From positions 1 to 58,134 of the forward strand of contig MTML01000068.1 in the NCBI GenBank assembly GCA_002011215.1: a stretch of DNA of 58,134 bases, in the 5' to 3' direction. The notes below the pieces were generated by a model. It ran no database searches and was not told the origin of the DNA. It saw only the letters and a list, made by a program, of their open reading frames with translations. Numbering within the stretch: position 1 is the first letter of the stretch; every line of letters begins with the position of its first letter. Positions 52,836-58,134 of this stretch are shown here, piece by piece. The DNA is from Archaeoglobus sp. JdFR-24 (GTDB taxonomy: Archaea; Halobacteriota; Archaeoglobi; Archaeoglobales; Archaeoglobaceae). A program made the translations under genes and the position numbers.

Positions 52836-53108
52836 ATGGTATATGAATTTCAAATTCGAACTGGAAAGATTTTGATAGACCATCATCTCTGTGAATCCTG
52901 CACCACTTACGATTGCGTCAAAGCATGCAGCCTTTATGGAAGGAATATTTTGAGGCTGAGAAATAAAAAACCAGTAACGATTCTGCCACAGGAAGAGATA
53001 GTGAGAAGGGACAACGAGTGCCTTGCGTGTGAGATCCACTGTCCCTTTGAAGCAATCAAAATAATTCTGCCGTTTGAAGAACTTGATAGGTTAAAGGGTG
53101 ATGCATAA
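52836..53108 (+). CDS. Small Fe-S protein (ferredoxin/HycB-like)
   Basis: 90 residues between the two ligase subunits. Cys pattern one is CESCTTYDCVKAC, with four residues in the second gap, as in HycB/DmsB-type proteins. Pattern two is CLACEIHCP with three Cys; the first Cys expected is replaced by Asp (RRDNEC). One cluster may thus be [3Fe-4S] or Asp-ligated. It could pass electrons to or from the flavoprotein at 57896. Overlap with the alpha subunit start by one base shows cotranslation. Confidence 0.85.
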   Translation: MVYEFQIRTGKILIDHHLCESCTTYDCVKACSLYGRNILRLRNKKPVTILPQEEIVRRDNECLACEIHCPFEAIKIILPFEELDRLKGDA

Positions 53109-54004
53109 TGGCATTTCTTATAGATGAAAATACGACAGTTCTCGTTCAGGGTATAACCGGTAGAGAAGGCAGTGCAAGATCGAGATTCATGCTCGAGTAC
53201 GGTACGAAAGTTGTGGCAGGAGTCACCCCCGGAAGAGGAGGGCAGGAGGTCTGGGGAATACCCGTCTATAATAGTGTTGAGGAAGTTATGAACGAATTTG
53301 GAAAAATTGACGCAAGTGTAACATTCGTCCCGGGCCCACAGGTGAAGGAGGCGGCTCTCGAGGCAATAAAAGCGGGAATCAAGACAATAATTATGTCAGT
53401 GGAAAGGGTACCTCTCCATGACTCACTTGAAATAATATCTGCAGCAAAGGAAAATGGGACGATTATAATTGGCCCTGGTTCGCTTGGCATCATCAGTCCG
53501 GGAAAGGCGGTTGCTGGATGGTTGGGCGGTGATGATGAGGCTGCTAAGGATGCTTTCAAGCCCGGATCAGTCGCAGTTCTTTCAAGGAGCGGTGGACAGA
53601 CTGCAACCGTATCGTGGGCGATATCGTCGGAAGGATTGGGTGTCTCGACAGCGGTTCATATAGGTACTGAACCTGTGCTTGGAACGACACTGGCGGAATA
53701 TATATTGATGTGTGAAGAGGATAACGAGACTGAAGCCATAGCTATTTTTGGTGAGATAGGCGGAATTGCTGAACAGGAAGCTTCTGAGATCATTAAAAGC
53801 CATAAAATCAGGAAACCCGTTGTTGCATACATTGCTGGAGCATCATTACCCTCTGGAATCAGGTTTTCACATGCAAGTGCGATTGTAGAAGGTGGAAAGG
53901 GATCGTACGAGAGCAAAAGAAAGGCTCTTGAGGAGGCTGGAGTTATTGTAGTCGATAAACCAATGGAAATCACTCTAAAAATCAAAGAGGTGTTGAAAAG
54001 ATGA
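53108..54004 (+). CDS. Succinyl-CoA synthetase alpha-like subunit
   Basis: 298 residues. GITGREGSARSRF is the CoA-binding loop; GIISPGKAVAG, SRSGGQTAT and the active-site His in SHASAIVEGG near residue 255 mark SucD. The phosphorylated His is present. Partner of the beta-like subunit. Ends in a four-base overlap with the CitE-like gene. Confidence 0.9.
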   Translation: MAFLIDENTTVLVQGITGREGSARSRFMLEYGTKVVAGVTPGRGGQEVWGIPVYNSVEEVMNEFGKIDASVTFVPGPQVKEAALEAIKAGIKTIIMSVERVPLHDSLEIISAAKENGTIIIGPGSLGIISPGKAVAGWLGGDDEAAKDAFKPGSVAVLSRSGGQTATVSWAISSEGLGVSTAVHIGTEPVLGTTLAEYILMCEEDNETEAIAIFGEIGGIAEQEASEIIKSHKIRKPVVAYIAGASLPSGIRFSHASAIVEGGKGSYESKRKALEEAGVIVVDKPMEITLKIKEVLKR

Positions 54005-54897
54005 TTCTTTTGAGGAGCTGTTTGTTCGTCCCGGGGAATAATTACAGAGCCATACTCAAGACTCAAAATCTGAACTTCGATGCTGCCATCTTTGATCTGG
54101 AGGATGCCGTTCCAGTGGATGATAAAGAAACCGCACGGATTTTTGTAAGAGATGCCATTACAAAGCTGGAATTTTCCGATGGGAGGCTGAAGTTTATAAG
54201 GGTTAACGGATGGGATACTGGTTTTACGTATGACGACCTTAATGAGACCGTTTTTGAAGGGCTCGATGGCGTTATGTTCCCGAAAAGCGAATCGGCTGGG
54301 GACATTACAAAACTTGAAAAACTCCTCTCCGAATTTGAAGAGCTAAGGGGTATCTCTGGAGGACGTTTGAAGATAATACCACTTATTGAATCTGCAAAGG
54401 GTGTATTGAATTCCTACAGTATCGCCTCTGCCAGTGAAAGAGTGGTAGCACTGGCCTTTGGAGCTCTGGATTACTATCGTACCTTGGGGAGAAGCTATTT
54501 CAAGTTCACTCAGGAACAGAATGAACTCCTCTTTGCGAGATCTCAGATAGTGAACGCCTCCAAGGCTGCTGGAGTTAAAGCAATCGATACACCATTTTTT
54601 GGTCTTCTTGTGGATAAAGAAGGTCTTCTGAAGGAATCGAAAATGGTCTGGCAGCTGGGATTTGATGGAAAGCTTGCCGTTCATCCCAACCATCTTGAGA
54701 TAATAAACCGGGTTTTCACACCTTCGGAAGAAGATGTCAGAGAGGCGATGGAGATAGTGCAAGAATATGAGAAAGCTAGAGCGAGGGGTCTCGGGGCAAT
54801 AACGTTTGCTGGAAGAATGATCGACTACGCTACCTATGTCCAGGCTAAGGAATTGTTGGGAGTGTATGAGATCGTAGCTTCAAGGAAAACTGGATGA
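54001..54897 (+). CDS. CitE-like acyl-CoA lyase (HpcH/HpaI family)
   Basis: 298-residue TIM-barrel lyase. FVPGNNYRA, DLEDAVPVDDK (metal Glu/Asp), RVNGWDTG, IESAKGV and GALDYYRTLG are all CitE/malyl-CoA or citramalyl-CoA lyase features. It should cleave a 3-hydroxy-acyl-CoA to acetyl-CoA plus an oxo acid. With a CoA ligase just upstream, malyl-CoA or citramalyl-CoA are plausible substrates. No CitD or CitF partner genes are seen, so it is not bacterial citrate lyase. Confidence 0.88.
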   Translation: MILLRSCLFVPGNNYRAILKTQNLNFDAAIFDLEDAVPVDDKETARIFVRDAITKLEFSDGRLKFIRVNGWDTGFTYDDLNETVFEGLDGVMFPKSESAGDITKLEKLLSEFEELRGISGGRLKIIPLIESAKGVLNSYSIASASERVVALAFGALDYYRTLGRSYFKFTQEQNELLFARSQIVNASKAAGVKAIDTPFFGLLVDKEGLLKESKMVWQLGFDGKLAVHPNHLEIINRVFTPSEEDVREAMEIVQEYEKARARGLGAITFAGRMIDYATYVQAKELLGVYEIVASRKTG

Positions 54898-54910
54898 GGA
54901 GGTTGAGAAT

Positions 54911-56332
54911 ATGGATGCGGACGTGGATATAGAAAAGGAAGATTTGCCCATTACGGAGATGCTGGTAAAACATTCTCTTGATATGAGTTTTAAGAAACTT
55001 CCTGATGAGGTAATCGAGAAGTGTAAGATCCTGTTTCTTGATTTTCTCGGCATACCCCTTAAGGCAAGCGAAAATGAATCAAGTAAAGTTCTGATGGATT
55101 CAATAAGTTCTATTGTATGCAGTTGGAGTGCAGATATGCAGGGTTTAAGTGCTTTGAACACTGCTACAAGCATACCCTACGGATATAAATTCCCACCTCA
55201 ATATGCTGCCCTGATTAATGGGACACTCGCTCATAGCCTTGATTTTGATGACACACACAGAGAAGCATCAATCCATCCTGGAGCTGCAATCATCCCGGTC
55301 ATCCTCGCCTTGGGAGAGTTAAATGAGATTGATGGTAAGAAATTCATTGAAGCCATGGTTGCGGGTTATGATGTAGCCTGTAAGCTTGGGATGGCAGTAA
55401 ATCCTGCAGAACACTATGCACACGGTTTTCATGGGACTGCAACATGTGGTTTGTTTGGTGCTACCGTTGCCGGAGGAGTTGTAAGTGAACTCGACGAATT
55501 AGGCCTGTTGAACGCTTTAGGTTTGAACATCAGCATGGCAGCTGGTTCTATGCAGTTTCTTGAAAACGGGGCGTGGAATAAAAGACTCCATCCCGGATTG
55601 GCTGCACACAATGCGATTCTTTCAATCGTTCTTGCGAGAAATGGATTCACAGGTGCAGAAAAACCCCTGGAAGGGAAGAACGGGTTTCTTAAGTCTTACT
55701 CTCATAAGTCTGATCCTGAAAAGGCAGTATTGGATCTTGGAGAGAGATATGAGGTGATGTATACGGGAATTAAACCTTATCCATGCTGCAGGTATATACA
55801 TCCTGCCATCGATCTGATTTTGAAACACAGTATTGAGGGTGAAATAATCGAGATCGATGTTGAGATGGTGAGTGCGGGATATGGCATAGTCGGAACACCC
55901 CCCGAACGAAAGCAAAATCCTGAAAATGTTGTTGATGCGCAGTTCAGCATGCCCTTTGCGATAGCTGTTACAATCCTCAGAAAAAAGCTAACTGTATCCG
56001 AATTCACACCTGAAGTTATTTTCGATGAGAGAGTTCGATCTATGATGAGAAGGGTAAGTGTGGTGGCAAACAAAGAACTTGATAAAGAGTATCCGCAGAA
56101 ATGGCCTGTCATTTTGAGAATAAAAACCAAACAGAAAGAGGAAGTACTGAGGAAGGACTATCCGAGCGGTGAACCCGAAGATCCGCTTTCATTTGAGCAG
56201 GTGGCTGAGAAATTTGAATCTCTTGTCTCAGGCAAGCTCAGTGATTCCCGGATTGATGATACCATTGAGTTCGTTAAACGACTGGAGAATCGAAGCATAA
56301 GAGAGTTATTTGAGATCATAACAGGTGGGTGA
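54911..56332 (+). CDS. MmgE/PrpD family dehydratase or decarboxylase
   Basis: 473 residues. Family blocks DFDDTHREASIHPGAA and GYDVACKLG, and HGTATCGLFGA, are clear. Members are 2-methylcitrate dehydratases, cis-aconitate decarboxylases or of unknown activity. Strong ribosome binding site gaggaggttgag. Together with the CitE-like and CoA-ligase genes it suggests a pathway of branched or tricarboxylic acids. The precise reaction is not seen in the sequence. Confidence 0.9.
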   Translation: MDADVDIEKEDLPITEMLVKHSLDMSFKKLPDEVIEKCKILFLDFLGIPLKASENESSKVLMDSISSIVCSWSADMQGLSALNTATSIPYGYKFPPQYAALINGTLAHSLDFDDTHREASIHPGAAIIPVILALGELNEIDGKKFIEAMVAGYDVACKLGMAVNPAEHYAHGFHGTATCGLFGATVAGGVVSELDELGLLNALGLNISMAAGSMQFLENGAWNKRLHPGLAAHNAILSIVLARNGFTGAEKPLEGKNGFLKSYSHKSDPEKAVLDLGERYEVMYTGIKPYPCCRYIHPAIDLILKHSIEGEIIEIDVEMVSAGYGIVGTPPERKQNPENVVDAQFSMPFAIAVTILRKKLTVSEFTPEVIFDERVRSMMRRVSVVANKELDKEYPQKWPVILRIKTKQKEEVLRKDYPSGEPEDPLSFEQVAEKFESLVSGKLSDSRIDDTIEFVKRLENRSIRELFEIITGG

Positions 56333-56333
56333 A

Positions 56334-56999
56334 ATGGAGTTAATGTGCGGAAAATGCGGTGTTTATGCGTGCTATACTAGCAAAAAAATTCCCGATAAAT
56401 GCCCGATGCGAGAAGAGAATATCAGGAACATTTACGCTAAATCAGTTGAAAGATATTTGAGTGATGATAAAATAAGAGATCTTGCCCTTAACGCTGCCAG
56501 GGTGGAGGCTGAGGGATATCTCAGATGGAGCAGAGTTGAGGAGACGATTGAGTTCGCAAGAAGGTGCGGGTTTAAAAGACTGGGAATAGCCTTTTGTATA
56601 GGATTGAGAAACGAAGCCAGAATACTCGTTGATGTACTGGAAAAAAACGGTTTTGAAGTTTATTCTGTCGTGTGTAAAAGTGGCTCAGTGGAGAAGGAAA
56701 AAATAGGTCTCACTAAGGAAGAGAAAATCAGACCGGATGGATTTGAGGTTATATGTAACCCAATAGCTCAGGCGGAAATGCTTAATGAGGTTTCGACAGA
56801 GCTAAATATCCTTTTCGGTCTGTGTGTCGGACATGATACACTGTTCATAATGCACTCAAGAGCTCCGGTAACATGTCTCGTTGTAAAGGATCGAGTTCTG
56901 GCTCACAACCCGATTGGGGCCATTTATGCTTCAAAGCATTATTACAGAAGGAAACTTTACCAAGATCATAGGGTTGAAAACGGGAGTGAAAAGAGGTGA
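56334..56999 (+). CDS. DUF1847 metal-binding protein
   Basis: 221 residues from ATG 56334, preceded by ggtgggtg. N-terminal Cys cluster MCGKCGVYAC...CPMRE, then a Rossmann-like middle with CIGLRNEARI, and a Cys/His region LFGLCVGHDTLF near residue 170, as in DUF1847. Function unknown; often beside dehydratases and CoA enzymes in anaerobes. One base separates it from the PrpD-like stop. Likely cytoplasmic. Confidence 0.82.
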   Translation: MELMCGKCGVYACYTSKKIPDKCPMREENIRNIYAKSVERYLSDDKIRDLALNAARVEAEGYLRWSRVEETIEFARRCGFKRLGIAFCIGLRNEARILVDVLEKNGFEVYSVVCKSGSVEKEKIGLTKEEKIRPDGFEVICNPIAQAEMLNEVSTELNILFGLCVGHDTLFIMHSRAPVTCLVVKDRVLAHNPIGAIYASKHYYRRKLYQDHRVENGSEKR

Positions 57000-57000
57000 T

Positions 57001-57873
57001 ATGATGATGCAGATTTCCCTGACTCCGACTGAATCGAAGTGGCTTATCTCAAAAAGCCTTCTTAAGATTGATTACTTTCAAAGAGCACTCAAAAACGGTA
57101 TAATAGTTATACATCCCAGCAGCACCACTTACTTTCTCTACAAAGAGCTGACAGGGAAAAACCCGGAAAACTGGGTGTGTGGTGCAATAACACCCAAGGG
57201 AGCGTGCATAAACAGGAGTGTACTATCAGAACTGTACAAAGAGGGGGCTTTATCAAATCTCGATAAATTCAGCCAGTTCTGGGTATTTAAAAAAGGAAAA
57301 CTTATGAAATCTCCACCTCTTTCGGAGCTCATTACTATGCTAAACGAAGGAGACGTTTATGTAAAATCACCTAATGCAATCGATGTGAATAAAAAAGCAG
57401 GTGTTTTGATCGGAGCGCCGGATGGAAGGGGGACTGTTAGCAGATTTGAAGAGGCTTCAATATCAAAACGCTTTAAGATTCTAATCCCGGCTGGGCTTGA
57501 GAAGCTCATTCCATCTGTCGATATTGCTTCAGAGATGGCCGACCCCAGAAAATTAAGATATTCTATGGGGATGCCGGTTTATCTCCGTCCAATACAAGGT
57601 GACGTTGTTACAGAAATTGAAGCCCTGAAGCTTCTTTTTAACCTCAAAGCCTATCAAATTGCTGCAGGAGGACTCAGTGGAGCTGAGGGTAGCGTCACTC
57701 TTGTTGTTAATGGGGGAAATGATGATCTGGATGCGCTCAAAGAACTGCTGAAGGAGATTAAAAGTACGAAACTACCATCTCTTGAGACACCCGAGTGCGA
57801 TTCCTGCCAGTGGAAAACCTGCTCCATGTATGAGCTCGAGAACATTGTGACTGATAATGATCCTGGAGGTTAA
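57001..57873 (+). CDS. Conserved unknown protein with C-terminal CxxC pair
   Basis: 290 residues from ATG 57001 (gaggtgat upstream). It has mixed alpha/beta pattern with Gly-rich stretches (GVLIGAPDGRGT, IAAGGLSGAEGS) that could bind a nucleotide or phosphate, and a C-terminal tail with ECDSCQWKTCSMYE, a possible metal site. No family recognised. Part of the operon between DUF1847 and the fumarate reductase-like flavoprotein, so a role in the same pathway or in cofactor handling is plausible. Confidence 0.75.
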   Translation: MMMQISLTPTESKWLISKSLLKIDYFQRALKNGIIVIHPSSTTYFLYKELTGKNPENWVCGAITPKGACINRSVLSELYKEGALSNLDKFSQFWVFKKGKLMKSPPLSELITMLNEGDVYVKSPNAIDVNKKAGVLIGAPDGRGTVSRFEEASISKRFKILIPAGLEKLIPSVDIASEMADPRKLRYSMGMPVYLRPIQGDVVTEIEALKLLFNLKAYQIAAGGLSGAEGSVTLVVNGGNDDLDALKELLKEIKSTKLPSLETPECDSCQWKTCSMYELENIVTDNDPGG

Positions 57874-57895
57874 GACTCCTAAGCAGGTGTATAAA

Positions 57896-58134
57896 ATGAA
57901 AATTCAGCATGATATTGTGATCATTGGTGCTGGAATAGCCGGTTTAAGATCTGCCATAGCAGCAGCTGAAATATCAAGGGATCTGTCAATAGCCCTCATC
58001 TCCAAAACCTACCCCATAAGGTGTCATAGCGTTTGTGCTGAAGGTGGAACAGCGGCAGTTATGAGAGAGGGTGATAGCTTTGATCTGCATGCATGGGATA
58101 CTGTAAAGGGAGCAGACTTTCTGGCAGATCAGGA
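57896..58134 (+). CDS. Fumarate reductase/succinate dehydrogenase-type flavoprotein, N-terminal part
   Basis: 79 codons are visible before the window ends. FAD-binding fingerprint IVIIGAGIAGLRSAIAAAE is at the start, and the covalent-FAD-type RCHSVCAEGGTAA includes the conserved His. This is the SdhA/FrdA/TfrA family (succinate-fumarate interconversion). A ribosome binding site caggtg precedes the ATG. It extends the operon beginning at 51555. Whether it is thiol:fumarate reductase or quinone-linked cannot be told from this piece. Confidence 0.9.
   Translation, partial: MKIQHDIVIIGAGIAGLRSAIAAAEISRDLSIALISKTYPIRCHSVCAEGGTAAVMREGDSFDLHAWDTVKGADFLADQ

Noticed and set aside
54001..54897. Citrate lyase beta subunit as a specific call
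   Set aside because: No CitD or CitF genes nearby; only the CitE-like fold is supported.

Overview
The window looks like the chromosome of a hyperthermophilic archaeon of the Archaeoglobales (Archaeoglobus, Geoglobus or Ferroglobus type). The grounds are an archaeal histone, an HdrA-MvhD fusion beside a polyferredoxin, a membrane-bound [NiFe] hydrogenase with a complete Hyp maturation set, archaeal fructose bisphosphate aldolase/phosphatase, pantoate kinase, a radical SAM protein of the archaeosine (RaSEA) type, TrpB2, AT-rich TATA promoters with several probable leaderless starts, and many beta-oxidation genes. Species is not determined here; all functional calls come from reading protein and RNA sequence without database searches.

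Layout. 1-2484 (minus): truncated acyl-CoA dehydrogenase, DUF35 OB-fold protein and SCP-x type thiolase. 2726-5396 (plus): CoA-transferase III/racemase, a cysteine-containing unknown and a TatD-type hydrolase. 5524-9365: KaiC-like ATPase, FBP aldolase/phosphatase, Yip1-like membrane protein and a FilR1-like regulator. 9418-10682 is the most unusual accessory region: a Gly/Ala-rich hydrophobic precursor, a small membrane protein and a SpoIIM/DUF95 protein, an arrangement resembling circular bacteriocin loci. 10730-17757: SerB, HdrA-MvhD, polyferredoxin, CoaBC and pantoate kinase. 17917-28297: Lrp regulator, archaetidylinositol-phosphate synthase-like enzyme, DUF2250 regulator, a degenerate CPBP-like membrane protein, TruA, a DHH/DnaJ-finger nuclease-like protein, aspartate kinase, TrpB2 and a metallo-beta-lactamase-fold hydrolase.

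28298-28889 has no large gene but carries a well-supported two-hairpin H/ACA guide RNA. Its pockets fit 23S rRNA at E. coli positions 2586 and 1915 (possibly 1917), the same set as haloarchaeal sR-h45. A 23-codon leaderless mini-gene follows.

28890-39337 is a hydrogenase island: vhtGACD-like genes and hypFE on the minus strand, and hypABCD divergent on the plus strand. 39461-43253: UPF0182 membrane protein, nitrilase-family amidase and histone. 43699-46504: acyl-CoA dehydrogenase, SCP2 protein and thiolase, a second beta-oxidation group. Then tRNA-Ala(CGC), another MBL hydrolase, an AN1-rhomboid fusion, RaSEA, a K+ channel and a HAD phosphatase.

51555-58134 (plus) is one tightly packed operon: SucC-like ligase, ferredoxin, SucD-like ligase, CitE-like lyase, MmgE/PrpD protein, DUF1847 protein, an unknown, and the start of a fumarate reductase/succinate dehydrogenase flavoprotein. 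It reads as a dicarboxylate or C5/C6-acid pathway through CoA thioesters whose substrate is not established. Taken together, the window suits an H2- and fatty/organic-acid-using anaerobe with ferredoxin- and heterodisulfide-linked electron transfer.
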